Part shown: piece after piece, positions 1 through 9,840 of the stretch
Position numbering within the stretch: the stretch's first letter is position 1
How the letters are laid out: each line of letters opens with the position of its first letter
Assembly: GCA_024277895.1 (NCBI GenBank)
Contig: JAJRUH010000065.1
Coordinates: 1-56,808, forward strand
Length of the DNA stretch: 56,808 bases
Direction: 5' to 3'
Source of the DNA: Bacteroidota bacterium
GTDB taxonomy: Bacteria > Bacteroidota > Bacteroidia > Bacteroidales > JAADGE01
Translations under genes and position numbers: made by a program
Notes under the pieces: generated by a model
Seen by the model: the letters and a program-made list of their open reading frames with translations, nothing else
Told to the model about the DNA's origin: nothing
Database searches by the model: none

Positions 1-1749
1 AATAATGAAATTAAAGAACTGGAATTTGCAGAACTTCGGGAAATAAAACGAATTTTAACTGAAATTACCGATATTCTAAGACCGTATTTTGAAGATTTAA
101 TATTAACTTACGATTTTATGGCAACCATTGATTTCATAAGAGCGAAAGCATTGTTTGCTGTTGATACAGAAGCAGTAAAACCAAAAATAACAGATAAAAA
201 TAACATCGAATTTCTGAATGCCAAACATCCCTTGCTCTATCTTGCACATAAAAAATCAGATAAAAAAGTCATCCCTTCAGACATAAAATTAAATAAAGAA
301 CAACGCATATTAATTATTTCCGGACCTAATGCCGGCGGAAAATCCGTAGCTCTTAAAACTACGGCAATTTTACAATATATGCTGCAATGCGGTTTGTTAA
401 TTCCTGTCAGAGATATTTCCGTAACCGGAATTTTTAAAAATATTTTTCTTGATATTGGTGATGAACAATCTATTGAAAATGATTTGAGCACTTACAGTTC
501 TCATCTTCAAAATATGAAATACTTTACGGAAAATGCTGATGAAGAAAGCCTGATTTTAATTGACGAATTCGGTACCGGAACAGAACCTATGCTCGGAGGT
601 GCTGTTGCCGAAGCCGTTTTGGAACAAATTCACAAAACAGGTGCAAAAAGTGTTATTACAACTCATTACACTAATTTAAAGCACTTTGCAGATAATAACG
701 AAGGAATAATTAATGCTGCAATGTTGTATGATAATGAAAAAATGTTGCCGCTTTATAAAATGGAAATCGGGAAACCGGGAAGTTCATTCGCTTTTGAAAT
801 AGCCGAAAAAACAGGTTTAAGCAGGGCTGTTTTAGAACTTGCAAAATCCAAAATCGATAAAAATCAAATTGACTTTGAAAAAGCATTAAAACAAGCACAA
901 CACGAAAAAAGAAAACTCAAACAAAGTAAACGAAACATCAGAAATACAGAAAATAAACTCAGTGAAACACTGGAAAAATATGAAAGTGAACTCGAAAACC
1001 TTCTGCAAAAGAAAAAAGAAATTTTAAAAACAGCAAAAAACGAAGCAGAGGAAATTTTAAATTCAGCAAACAAAAAAATTGAAAAAACAATTCTGGAAAT
1101 TAAAAGAAAAAATGCCGAAAAAGAACAAACAAAACAACTTCGTAAAGAACTGAACGAGTACATAATCAAAGAAAAAGAAAAACAACAATTGGTAAATGAG
1201 AAAATCGAAAAAAACATTGAAAAACTGAAACAGAAAAAAAACAGCCGTAAAAAAAATACTTCGAAAACTCAAACAGAAGTTAAAAAAACCAAAATATTAC
1301 AAAAAGGTGATTATGTGAAGATTAAAGGATTAGATACCATCGCAGAAGTCATTTCAATAAAAAAACACAAAGCAATAATAACAGGAAATAATGTTCAATT
1401 AACAGTTGATACCGACAAACTCGAATTTACAAACCAAAAACCGCGAAAAACAAACAAATCAACTATAAACATTATCAGAAACTCTGACCCCGAACCGGAC
1501 AATTTTCTTGCACAACTTGACGTAAGAGGCAAACGAGCCGAAAATGCTTTATTTGAAGTTACAAAATATATAGATAATGCAATTGTAAAGCAAACACGAC
1601 ATTTAAAAATACTCCACGGTACCGGTAACGGAATTTTAAGAGAAGTTATCAGAGATTATTTACGAACACATCAATTAGTCAAAAATTTTAAAGATGAACG
1701 TATTGAAGCCGGCGGTGCCGGAATAACCTTAATTGAATTAGATATTTAA
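1..1749 (+). CDS. mutS2: Endonuclease MutS2, 3' part (5' end outside window)
   Basis: The frame is open from base 1, so the N-terminus lies upstream of the window and the ATG at 118 is internal. The visible part begins at the end of the MutS core. It then has the ABC-type ATPase with Walker A GPNAGGKS (nt 322-345) and a Walker B region LILIDEFGTGTEP. A long Lys/Glu-rich coiled coil follows (about nt 860-1270), then a linker and a C-terminal Smr nuclease domain with LDVRG and HGTGNGILR. This order is diagnostic of MutS2, a homologue of mismatch-repair MutS that lacks the mismatch-recognition domain. Family members act on branched DNA in recombination control or on collided ribosomes. The identification is firm; the physiological role is inferred from the family. 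Confidence 0.95.
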   Translation, partial: NNEIKELEFAELREIKRILTEITDILRPYFEDLILTYDFMATIDFIRAKALFAVDTEAVKPKITDKNNIEFLNAKHPLLYLAHKKSDKKVIPSDIKLNKEQRILIISGPNAGGKSVALKTTAILQYMLQCGLLIPVRDISVTGIFKNIFLDIGDEQSIENDLSTYSSHLQNMKYFTENADEESLILIDEFGTGTEPMLGGAVAEAVLEQIHKTGAKSVITTHYTNLKHFADNNEGIINAAMLYDNEKMLPLYKMEIGKPGSSFAFEIAEKTGLSRAVLELAKSKIDKNQIDFEKALKQAQHEKRKLKQSKRNIRNTENKLSETLEKYESELENLLQKKKEILKTAKNEAEEILNSANKKIEKTILEIKRKNAEKEQTKQLRKELNEYIIKEKEKQQLVNEKIEKNIEKLKQKKNSRKKNTSKTQTEVKKTKILQKGDYVKIKGLDTIAEVISIKKHKAIITGNNVQLTVDTDKLEFTNQKPRKTNKSTINIIRNSDPEPDNFLAQLDVRGKRAENALFEVTKYIDNAIVKQTRHLKILHGTGNGILREVIRDYLRTHQLVKNFKDERIEAGGAGITLIELDI

Positions 1750-1880
1750 AATGCAAAATAAAAAGTTTGCAAAGCTGAAAATTGAAAAATTATCCTAAAA
1801 ATTCACTCACCAAAAAATATTTCCGTATTCCGCAATTAACAATAAAACAAAAAAACTTTTTCGGTTTTAAAAGTTTTCAT

Positions 1881-1888
1881 TACTTTTG
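1881..1888 (+). promoter_or_regulatory. Bacteroidota -7 box upstream of the TetR gene
   Basis: TACTTTTG fits the Bacteroidota -7 consensus TAnnTTTG and lies 23 nt before the ATG at 1912. No clear TTTG is seen at the usual -33 distance, so this is a one-box assignment. Confidence 0.5.
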
Positions 1889-1911
1889 CCGGATATTACA
1901 TAATTTTAAGA

Positions 1912-2511
1912 ATGGATACAAAACAACGAATAATTGAAGAATCACTGAACTTATTTATTCACTACGGAATTAAAAGTATCACGATGGATTCTATTTCTGA
2001 AACTCTCGGTATATCAAAACGAACCATTTATGAATTATTTAAAGACAAAGATGATTTATTGAAAAATTGTATTCAATATAAGATTACAGAATCAGAAAAA
2101 GCAAACCGTGAAATTATCAAAAATTCAGAAAATGTTATAGACGCATTTCTTACTCACATTAAAAGAAATGTTGAAATAATGAAAGTAATAAATCCCTTAT
2201 TCTTTTTTGACGCAAAGAAATATCATCCCGAAGTTTTCAAATTAACAGGAAAAGAACATGAAAAAAAAGGATGTAAGCAAATTATTGAATTAGTCAGTCA
2301 AGGGAAAAAAGACGGTTATATTCGATCGGATGTTAATGCAGATATAATAGCAAAACTAATTACCGAACAATTCAAAATCTTAGGGAATGACGATTTATTT
2401 CCTCCGGACAAATACTCCAAATCTGAAATTTTTGAAAACATTGCCGTTAATTTTATCAGAGGCATTGCTACCGAAAAAGGTTTAGCAGTAATAAATAAAC
2501 ATAAACTTTAA
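1912..2511 (+). CDS. TetR/AcrR family transcriptional regulator
   Basis: This 199-residue protein has an N-terminal TetR helix-turn-helix: residues 1-50 read MDTKQRIIEESLNLF, then SITMDSISETLGISKRTIYELFKDKDDLL. The C-terminal ligand-binding region is variable. It sits about 95 bp upstream of a co-directional TolC/adaptor/RND efflux set. Such regulators usually repress the neighbouring pump until a ligand binds, so control of that pump is the natural inference. No palindromic operator was clearly recognised. The ligand is unknown. Confidence 0.9.
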   Translation: MDTKQRIIEESLNLFIHYGIKSITMDSISETLGISKRTIYELFKDKDDLLKNCIQYKITESEKANREIIKNSENVIDAFLTHIKRNVEIMKVINPLFFFDAKKYHPEVFKLTGKEHEKKGCKQIIELVSQGKKDGYIRSDVNADIIAKLITEQFKILGNDDLFPPDKYSKSEIFENIAVNFIRGIATEKGLAVINKHKL

Positions 2512-2606
2512 AAAAATTTACCCGAAACAAAACTTTAAATAATAAAATAGTTTTATAAGTACAAACATAAAAATAAGAAAATTATACAAACAAATAAAAT
2601 AATAAA

Positions 2607-3917
2607 ATGAAACTTTTTTTAAAAATAACTTTTATAAGTGTGTTGAGTCTGAGCACTTTATATCTAAAAGCTCAGGAAAAAGAGCCGCTGATTCTGACTG
2701 TTGACAGTGCTGTGAATTACGCTGTTAAACATAACAAAACTTTAATAAATTCAAGATATGCCGTTAATAAATCATCGCAAAAAATAAAAGAGACTATTGC
2801 AGCAGGATTGCCTCACATTAATGCATCTGCCGATTACAATAATTTCTTAGGTGCCGAAGCTTCTCTGCAATTAAACCCTATGGCTCCCCCGGCAGTTATT
2901 GAATTTAACCCCACAAGCAGTTTTAAAGCAAGTGCAAGTCAGTTAATTTTCAGCGGAAATTTTATAGTCGGCATTCAAATATCAAAACTCGCAAAAAAAA
3001 TTACCGAAAAAAAATATTATAAAGATGAATTAAACGTAAAAGAACAAACAATACAAGCATATTATATGGTTTTAATAAATCAGCAGATTTTAAAAATAAT
3101 AAAAGAAAATAAAGAAAATGCCGAAGCAACATATACCAAAACACAAAATATGGCAAATGCCGGATTAACAGAACAAACCGAAGCAAAAAAATTATCGGTT
3201 ATGGTAACAAGTGTAAATAATGAATATAAGGCAGCTGAAAGACGATTAGAATTAGCATATAATTTATTAAAACTTCAATTAGGATTAGAACCCGATCAGG
3301 CAATTACACTCACTTCAGATATTAACGATATCGAACAAAGAACTATTCTGCAATCATCAGTTATTCCGGATTCTTTTAACATAAAAAACAATATTGATTA
3401 TCAGTTAATTTCTATGCAGGGAGATATTTCCGAAAAACAAATACAAATGCAAAAAGCAAATTATTTACCCACTCTCACAGCATTTTATTCTCATACAGAA
3501 AAAATATTAAAACCCTATTTTGATATGACTCCGAAAGATGTACTCGGACTGCAACTTAATATTCCGATTTTTTCAAGCGGAGAAAGAAGAGCAAAATTAA
3601 ATCAAGCTGAAATTGATTACGATATTAATAAAAACACAAAAGAATTAGTTAATCAGCAATTAACTATGACAGAAATTCAATTAATGTATAATTATAAAAA
3701 TTTATCGGAACAATACGAAAACCAAAAAACTAATGTTGTAATAGCCAAAGAAATACTTGACCAAATGAATTTAAAATTCAAACAAGGCATTATTTCAAGT
3801 CTCGAACTTACAAGTGCCAATAATGACTATTTAAAAGCCCAATCTGATAAAATAAGCACTTTGCTTCAATTATTAAATGCAGATCTTGCTTTAAAAAAAT
3901 TAAATAATAATCTGTAA
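2607..3917 (+). CDS. TolC family outer-membrane efflux protein
   Basis: This 436-residue protein has a signal peptide (residues 1-22, ending LYLKAQ). Two long helical repeats follow, typical of the OEP/TolC fold: ALxxN-like NSRYAVNKSS at the start of the first, and ...LNQAEIDYDINKNTKELVNQQLTMTE in the second. It would form the trimeric outer-membrane channel of a tripartite pump. It is followed after 11 bp by the periplasmic adaptor gene and then by the inner-membrane RND permease, all co-directional, so the three form one operon. The family assignment is clear; the exported substrate cannot be read from the sequence. Confidence 0.92.
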   Translation: MKLFLKITFISVLSLSTLYLKAQEKEPLILTVDSAVNYAVKHNKTLINSRYAVNKSSQKIKETIAAGLPHINASADYNNFLGAEASLQLNPMAPPAVIEFNPTSSFKASASQLIFSGNFIVGIQISKLAKKITEKKYYKDELNVKEQTIQAYYMVLINQQILKIIKENKENAEATYTKTQNMANAGLTEQTEAKKLSVMVTSVNNEYKAAERRLELAYNLLKLQLGLEPDQAITLTSDINDIEQRTILQSSVIPDSFNIKNNIDYQLISMQGDISEKQIQMQKANYLPTLTAFYSHTEKILKPYFDMTPKDVLGLQLNIPIFSSGERRAKLNQAEIDYDINKNTKELVNQQLTMTEIQLMYNYKNLSEQYENQKTNVVIAKEILDQMNLKFKQGIISSLELTSANNDYLKAQSDKISTLLQLLNADLALKKLNNNL

Positions 3918-3928
3918 AATCCTATAAA

Positions 3929-4981
3929 ATGAATATCAATAAAATTATCACATTCTCAATAATTGCCGGAATATTAAGTTTTACTGCATCATGCTCTTCA
4001 AAAAAAGAAGATAATTCACGAAATAAAGCAGAAATCAAACAGGCAATCCCCGTAAAAACGATGATATTAAAAAAAGAAAAAATTAGCAGAACTATTAATT
4101 ACACCGCTACTTTAATCCCATTTAAAGAAGTGTATTTAGCACCCGCAACACCGGGTAAAATCGAAAAAATATATGTCAAAACAGGTGATTTTGTTAAAAA
4201 AGGACAAATTGTAGCCGTAATGAATCGAACTAACCTTGAACAAGCAAAATTAAATTTGATAAATCTTGAAACAAATTATAAAAGATCAGATACACTAAAA
4301 AAAACAAATACCATTTCCGACCAACAATACGACCAAGTAAAAACAGCTTATGAAGCAGCTAAAGTAAGCTATCAGTTCCTTTTGGATAATACACAATTGA
4401 AAGCACCTTTCAGCGGAGTAATATCCGGCAAATATTTTGAAAATAATGAAAATTTTTCCGGTGCACCTAATACCAAAGTCGGAAAATCTGCAATAGTAAA
4501 AATAGTAAAAATAAATGAACTGAAGGCTCTTATCGGAATATCAGAATCTTACTTTCCGCAAATAAAAGAAGGAATGAAAGTAACTGTTAAAAGCGACGTT
4601 TATCCTGATATAAATTTTGAAGGGGAAATTTTTCAAAAATATCCGACCATCGACAATACAACAAAAACTTTTACTGTTGAAATTAAAATTCATAATAAAA
4701 ATTTAAAACTGCGTCCGGGTATGTTCGCTGAAATTAAACTTAATCTCAATAAAGGTAACGCCGTTCTTGTTCCTACAATTGCCTTAATTAAACAAACCGG
4801 CACTGATAACATGTATGTGTTTATGAATAAAAATAATATTGCCGTAAAACAACCGGTTACAACAGGTCGAATGATTGATGATAAAACTGAAATTACAAAA
4901 GGTTTAAAAGAAGGTAACGAAATAATTGTTGTAGGACAAAATAAACTGAAAGACCAAACAGCAATAACCATCATTAAATAG
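3929..4981 (+). CDS. RND efflux periplasmic adaptor (membrane fusion protein), lipoprotein
   Basis: This 350-residue protein has a lipoprotein signal ending in a lipobox (FTAS then Cys22). The barrel-sandwich (biotinyl-lipoyl-like) region follows: VYLAPATPGKIEKIYVKTGDFVKKGQIVA, with its second half LKAPFSGVISGKY. An alpha-hairpin lies between these halves, and beta-barrel and membrane-proximal domains with LRPGMFAEIKL come after. This is the AcrA/MexA HlyD-like adaptor that links the RND permease to TolC. It lies 11 bp after the TolC gene and 38 bp before the permease, consistent with one transcript. Confidence 0.92.
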   Translation: MNINKIITFSIIAGILSFTASCSSKKEDNSRNKAEIKQAIPVKTMILKKEKISRTINYTATLIPFKEVYLAPATPGKIEKIYVKTGDFVKKGQIVAVMNRTNLEQAKLNLINLETNYKRSDTLKKTNTISDQQYDQVKTAYEAAKVSYQFLLDNTQLKAPFSGVISGKYFENNENFSGAPNTKVGKSAIVKIVKINELKALIGISESYFPQIKEGMKVTVKSDVYPDINFEGEIFQKYPTIDNTTKTFTVEIKIHNKNLKLRPGMFAEIKLNLNKGNAVLVPTIALIKQTGTDNMYVFMNKNNIAVKQPVTTGRMIDDKTEITKGLKEGNEIIVVGQNKLKDQTAITIIK

Positions 4982-5019
4982 TATGTAATAAATACTAATA
5001 ATTTATAAAAATAAAAATT

Positions 5020-8000
5020 ATGAGTTTATACAGTACAGCAGTAAAAAAACCGGTCAGTACCGTTATGATATTTATCGGAGTAGTAATATTCGGACTTTAT
5101 TCATATTTACAACTGCCCGTAGATTTTTTCCCTAAAATGGATCCTCCTATAATCTCAATTTTTACTTTCTATCCCGGAGCAGATGCCGAAGACGTTGAAC
5201 AAAATATTACAAAAAAAATTGAAGACAGAATGGGTTCCATTACCAATCTGAAAAAAATATCTTCTTCTTCAAAAGATAACACATCAGTAGTTACACTCGA
5301 ATTTGAATGGGGAGCCAACTTAGATGAAGCAACCAACGAAATTCGTGATGCCGTAGGTATGGCAGAACGATATTTACCTGACGGCGTTGAAAGCCCCACA
5401 ATTTTCAGATTAAACACAAGTATGATACCGGTAATTATGTTTTCGGTAACATCCGACGAAAGCTACGAAGGTATAAAAGACATATTAGAAAATAAAGTTA
5501 TTCAACCGCTTAATCGCATCGAAGGTGTAGGAAATATTATAGAAATAGGTGCACCGGTAAGGGCAATAATGGTAGATGTCGATCCGCGAAAATTAGATGC
5601 ATATAACCTGAGCGTCGAGCAAATCGGCAGTATTTTAGCAGCTGACAATATTAATTTACCTTCAGGAAGTTTGGAAATGGGAAAATCAGATTTCCCGCTT
5701 CGCCTTCAGGGTGAGTTTAAAAACAGTGAAGCAGTTAAAAATATTATTATAAGCAATTTTAACGGAAAACCGGTATATCTCCGAGATATTGCTACTGTTC
5801 GCGACAGTTTAAAAGATATTAATTCTTACGAAAGAGCTAACGGAGGTAAAAATGTCCGCCTGATGGTTCAAAAACAATCAGATGCAAACACCGTTACCGT
5901 TGCAAATAAAATAAAAGAAAAACTTGAAAAAATTAAACCGACATTGCCTTCTGACGTTAAAATAGATGTTCTTATGGATTCATCTCTTAACACTATGTCT
6001 GCAATAAATAATCTGACAGAAACCATAATGTTTGCTCTGTTCTTTGTAATAATTGTTGTCCTCTTTTTTATGGGCAGATGGCGAGCTACTCTTATTGTCT
6101 CCGTTTCAATTCCTATTTCACTTATTGCAGGTTTTATTTATATGTATCTATCTGGCGATACCATAAATATTATAACTCTTTCATCTCTATCAATAGCCAT
6201 AGGTATGGTGGTTGACGATTCTATTGTGGTACTCGAAAATATTACAAAAAAATTAGAAAGAGGCGGCTTTGCCCGAGAATCGGCTATATACGGAACCAAC
6301 GAAGTAAGTCTTGCCGTTATTGCTTCCACAATGACAATTGTAGCAGTTTTTCTTCCCTTAACTATGCTCGGAGGTATGACAGGAATTCTCTTTAAACCGT
6401 TAGGTTGGGTTGTTACTATTTCTATTGTTACTTCGGTTATTGTTTCTCTCACACTTGTTCCCATGTTGTCTTCAAAAATTTTAAGTGTTAAAGAACCAAG
6501 CAAAAAAAGTATCGGCGGAAAACTCTATTATTTTTCTCAGGGGCTCCTGAATAAACTCGACAATTTTTATGCAAAAACGCTTACTTGGGCAATAGCTCAT
6601 CGTTGGTTAGTACTCGGCGGAGCAACAATAATTTTCGTTTCATCCCTTTTCCTTACAAAACTTATCGGTTCCGAATTTATGCCTGCCTCCGATAACGACA
6701 GAATATCGGCACAAGTAAAATTAGCACAAGGTGTTAAATTAGACGAAACCATAAAAACGGCAGAATATTTAGATTCTGTTTTTATGAATAAGAAAAAATA
6801 TCCCGGGATAAATATAGTATCAACAAGTGCCGGTGCCGGCGATGAAAACAGCTTATCATCAATATTTACCGAAACCGGAAATTATATTATCAATTTTACT
6901 TTTGCTATGAAGCAGAGAAAGAATCGTAAAAAAGATATTTTTCAGATTGGAGAAGAAATGCGAAAAGATATTGAAAAATTACCCGAAGCAGAAACATATT
7001 ACGTTGATCCCGGAAGTTCCAGAAAAGCTAAAATGTTGGGAGGAGGAGGAGGAAGTACTATGGAAGTCAAAATATACGGTAATAACTTTAACCAAACCAA
7101 TATAATTGCCGAAAAAATATCTGATGCATTAAAAAATATTAAAGGCACAAAAGATATTTTAATAAGCCGCGATAAAGATAAAGCAGAATTACAATTAGTT
7201 TTAGACCCGCAAAAAATGACTTCTTTCGGTTTAAATACAGCAATGGTTGCAACAGCAATCAGAAACCGAATTACCGGACTTACCGCAACAGTGTACAAAG
7301 AAGACGGCAATGAATATGATGTAATTGTACGTTATGCCGATAAATACAGACACACAACCGAAGATGTAGAAAATATCAGTATTATGACACCTGTGGGGAA
7401 ATTAGTAAAAGTTGGTGAAATAACAAAACTAAAAAGGTTTTATTCACCTCCGAATATTGAGCGTGAAAATAAAGTACGCGTTGTTACTGTTTCATCTGCT
7501 CTTTCCGGCATTGATTTAGGAACATTAAAATCGTTACTTGAAAAAAAGATTGCTGAAATGAATATTCCTAATAATGTCAATATAGAATTTGGCGGCAGCG
7601 TTGAAGATATGCAAGATTCATTCAAAAGCCTGTTTATGCTTATGATATTGATTATACTGTTGGTTTATATCGTTATGGCATCTCAGTTTGAATCCCTGTC
7701 AGAACCTTTTATCATTATGTTCTCTATTCCGTTCGCTTTTACGGGAGTTTTCGCAGCTCTGTATCTTTTTCACACAACTATCAATGTTATTTCAATGATT
7801 GGGGCAATTATGCTGATAGGTATTGTAGTGAAAAACGGTATCGTTTTAGTCGATTATATTAATTTATTGGTTGACAAAGGGTATTCTTTGAAAAAAGCAG
7901 TTATTGCCGGCGGTCGTTCTCGTTTACGCCCTGTTTTAATGACTTCAATAACTACCATTCTCGCTATGTTACCGATGATTTTACTGAAAGGCAGCGGTTC

Positions 8001-8166
8001 TGAAATGTGGCGACCTATGGGTGTTGCCGTATTCGGCGGATTAACATTTTCAACAGTAGTAACTTTAGTCTTAATTCCGACAATTTATACCATCTTCGGA
8101 ATGGGAAAAATCAAAAGAAAAAGAAAAGCAATTGAAAAAACTCAAAAGAATTTAAATGTTCGGTAA
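5020..8166 (+). CDS. AcrB-type (HAE1) RND efflux permease
   Basis: This 1048-residue protein has the normal length for hydrophobe/amphiphile RND pumps. Twelve membrane segments are split by two large periplasmic loops. The proton-relay residues are present: paired Asp399-Asp400 in GMVVDDSIVVLEN (TM4) and the Lys of GIVVKNGIVLVDYIN (TM10), so the pump looks functional. It uses the proton gradient to drive drugs, bile salts or lipids from the periplasm or inner-membrane leaflet through adaptor and TolC. A small PII-like protein gene of the PG0541 type follows within 86 bp, a recurrent Bacteroidota association. The substrate is unknown. Confidence 0.95.
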   Translation: MSLYSTAVKKPVSTVMIFIGVVIFGLYSYLQLPVDFFPKMDPPIISIFTFYPGADAEDVEQNITKKIEDRMGSITNLKKISSSSKDNTSVVTLEFEWGANLDEATNEIRDAVGMAERYLPDGVESPTIFRLNTSMIPVIMFSVTSDESYEGIKDILENKVIQPLNRIEGVGNIIEIGAPVRAIMVDVDPRKLDAYNLSVEQIGSILAADNINLPSGSLEMGKSDFPLRLQGEFKNSEAVKNIIISNFNGKPVYLRDIATVRDSLKDINSYERANGGKNVRLMVQKQSDANTVTVANKIKEKLEKIKPTLPSDVKIDVLMDSSLNTMSAINNLTETIMFALFFVIIVVLFFMGRWRATLIVSVSIPISLIAGFIYMYLSGDTINIITLSSLSIAIGMVVDDSIVVLENITKKLERGGFARESAIYGTNEVSLAVIASTMTIVAVFLPLTMLGGMTGILFKPLGWVVTISIVTSVIVSLTLVPMLSSKILSVKEPSKKSIGGKLYYFSQGLLNKLDNFYAKTLTWAIAHRWLVLGGATIIFVSSLFLTKLIGSEFMPASDNDRISAQVKLAQGVKLDETIKTAEYLDSVFMNKKKYPGINIVSTSAGAGDENSLSSIFTETGNYIINFTFAMKQRKNRKKDIFQIGEEMRKDIEKLPEAETYYVDPGSSRKAKMLGGGGGSTMEVKIYGNNFNQTNIIAEKISDALKNIKGTKDILISRDKDKAELQLVLDPQKMTSFGLNTAMVATAIRNRITGLTATVYKEDGNEYDVIVRYADKYRHTTEDVENISIMTPVGKLVKVGEITKLKRFYSPPNIERENKVRVVTVSSALSGIDLGTLKSLLEKKIAEMNIPNNVNIEFGGSVEDMQDSFKSLFMLMILIILLVYIVMASQFESLSEPFIIMFSIPFAFTGVFAALYLFHTTINVISMIGAIMLIGIVVKNGIVLVDYINLLVDKGYSLKKAVIAGGRSRLRPVLMTSITTILAMLPMILLKGSGSEMWRPMGVAVFGGLTFSTVVTLVLIPTIYTIFGMGKIKRKRKAIEKTQKNLNVR

Positions 8167-8251
8167 TATACAAATTTCAGTAATTATTAGTTTCTTTGAA
8201 CAGCTTTTTTACAAAAATTTATTTTAAAAATAATTATTAATCTTTATTCTA

Positions 8252-8545
8252 ATGAAAGCAGTATTTATATCATATAACCAGTCAATTAGTTTTGAAGTAC
8301 AACAAATATTAAACGAATTATCCGTTCGCGGTTATACCCAATGGACAGATATTAAAGGAAAAGGTTCTGTAAAAGGCGAACCTCATGAAGGCACTCACAC
8401 TTGGCCCGAATTAAATAATGCACATTTAACCATTGTTGAAGACCAAAAAGTATCTCCCTTGCTTAAAAAACTGAAAATATTAGACTTAAAATCAGAACAA
8501 CAGGGTTTGCGTGCATTTGTATGGAATATTGAAGACAGAATATAA
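8252..8545 (+). CDS. PII-like, PG0541 family transporter-associated protein
   Basis: This 97-residue protein begins MKAVFISYNQSISFEVQQILNELSVRGYTQW and has GKGSVKGEPHEGTHTWPELNNAHLTIVE. This matches my recollection of the PG0541 transporter-associated family, a ferredoxin-like PII relative that recurs after RND pumps in Bacteroidota. It has the beta-alpha-beta length of a PII protomer, but the classical uridylylated T-loop Tyr motif is not evident. PII-like proteins bind small molecules and regulate partner transporters by direct contact, so regulation of the adjacent pump is a reasonable inference. No ligand can be named. Confidence 0.75.
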   Translation: MKAVFISYNQSISFEVQQILNELSVRGYTQWTDIKGKGSVKGEPHEGTHTWPELNNAHLTIVEDQKVSPLLKKLKILDLKSEQQGLRAFVWNIEDRI

Positions 8546-8556
8546 CTAATTTAAAA

Positions 8557-9123
8557 ATGCACAAAAATTTCGACAAAAAGATATTCACGTTTCGTTTGCT
8601 CTTAAACGATTTAGCTTTCCTTATTTCTAATACCGGCAATATATCAGCCGCTATGCACAATAAACAAATAGGCAAAGTATTTATGGAAAAAATAATGTCC
8701 GTAGTTACAGCAGTCAACGATTGCAGATATTGCACATGGTATCACGCCAAACAAGCCGCAGCAAGCGGAATAAGCGAAAAAGAAATAAAAAATATGCTCA
8801 ATTTGCAATTTCATTCGGATGCCTCCGATTTTGAGGTTCCCGCTTTACTTTACGCTCAGCATTATGCCGAAACAAACAGAAATGTTGACAAAGAAATGAC
8901 AAAAAAGTTGATTGATTTCTATGGTGAGAAAACCGCAAAACATATTATTCTGATGATCAGAATGATATTCTTCGGAAATCTTTCAGGTAATACTTTCGAT
9001 GCTTTTATTAGCCGATTAAAAGGGAAAAAAGCCGAAAACAGCAATATAATTTTTGAAGCAGTTTTTTTTCTGTTAAATGCTCCTTTTATGCTTCCTTTAA
9101 TTCCTTTTACAAAAAAAAATTGA
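8557..9123 (+). CDS. Carboxymuconolactone decarboxylase / AhpD-like protein
   Basis: This 188-residue protein shows the AhpD signature E-X11-C-X2-C-X3-H: Glu44, Cys56, Cys59 and His63 in DCRYCTWYH. AhpD-like proteins use the CxxC pair for thiol-disulfide exchange or peroxide reduction. The signature is intact, so redox activity is likely. The C-terminus ends in a hydrophobic stretch (AVFFLLNAPFMLPLIPF) that may associate with membrane. The gene lies 11 bp after the PII-like gene and probably belongs to the efflux operon. Substrate and reductant are unknown. Confidence 0.8.
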   Translation: MHKNFDKKIFTFRLLLNDLAFLISNTGNISAAMHNKQIGKVFMEKIMSVVTAVNDCRYCTWYHAKQAAASGISEKEIKNMLNLQFHSDASDFEVPALLYAQHYAETNRNVDKEMTKKLIDFYGEKTAKHIILMIRMIFFGNLSGNTFDAFISRLKGKKAENSNIIFEAVFFLLNAPFMLPLIPFTKKN

Positions 9124-9164
9124 AAAAAATAAGCAAATAATTTCTTCATTGCAGAAACTTGTTA

Positions 9165-9172
9165 TATTTTTG
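9165..9172 (+). promoter_or_regulatory. Candidate -7 box upstream of the second TetR gene
   Basis: TATTTTTG matches TAnnTTTG and lies 25 nt before the ATG at 9198. The upstream -33 element is not clear at normal spacing. Confidence 0.4.
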
Positions 9173-9197
9173 TACAGAAAAACGAATATAGTCAGTT

Positions 9198-9785
9198 ATG
9201 GTAAATGGTAAAATTGAAAAAACACGTGAGAAAATCTTACAAGTTGCCGATAAATTATTCGGTCACTACGGTTTTTATAAAACATCAATGGATGAAATTG
9301 CAAAAATAGCACGTAAAGCAAAAGGTTCATTATATTATCATTTTGCAAGCAAGGAAGAACTGTTCAAAGAAGTTGTTGCAAAAGAAATTCAAAACTTAAA
9401 ACACGAATTAAACGAAATTGTAAATTCAAATCTTAATGCAAAAGATAAAATTAAAGCATATTTAATTAAACGAATGCAAATTGTTGAAAATGCTTCAAAT
9501 TACCACGAAACACTTAAAGCAGATTTTTATGAACATTTCGATTTTATCGACGGTCTGCGCAATGATTTAGATAACTGGGAAAAAAATAAAACAAGACAAA
9601 TAATTAATGAAGGCATTGAAAACGGTGAATTTGTGGAAATGCAAAATACAAAAGTTATTCTTGATGTTTTCATTATGGTTCTCAAAGGTTTAGAAATACC
9701 GTTCTTTATCCAAGGTAAATATAAAGAATTAGAACCCTATTTCGATGATATGTTGGGAATTTTAATCAGGGGTATATCAAAATAA
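9198..9785 (+). CDS. TetR/AcrR family transcriptional regulator
   Basis: This 195-residue protein has a canonical TetR DNA-binding domain: TREKILQVADKLFGHYGFYKTSMDEIAKIARKAKGSLYYHFASKEELF (residues about 9-56). An all-helical ligand domain follows. It is divergent from the first TetR of the window. It immediately precedes a co-directional run of lipid-type enzymes and an MMPL-type transporter (9841-18023), with a gap of 55 bp. TetR members commonly sense acyl-CoA or lipid metabolites in such loci. Autoregulated control of the run is inferred, not shown. Confidence 0.9.
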   Translation: MVNGKIEKTREKILQVADKLFGHYGFYKTSMDEIAKIARKAKGSLYYHFASKEELFKEVVAKEIQNLKHELNEIVNSNLNAKDKIKAYLIKRMQIVENASNYHETLKADFYEHFDFIDGLRNDLDNWEKNKTRQIINEGIENGEFVEMQNTKVILDVFIMVLKGLEIPFFIQGKYKELEPYFDDMLGILIRGISK

Positions 9786-9840
9786 TTTTGAGGTAAATAT
9801 TAGAATTTACCCTAATAATATTAATTCAAACATAAAAAAG

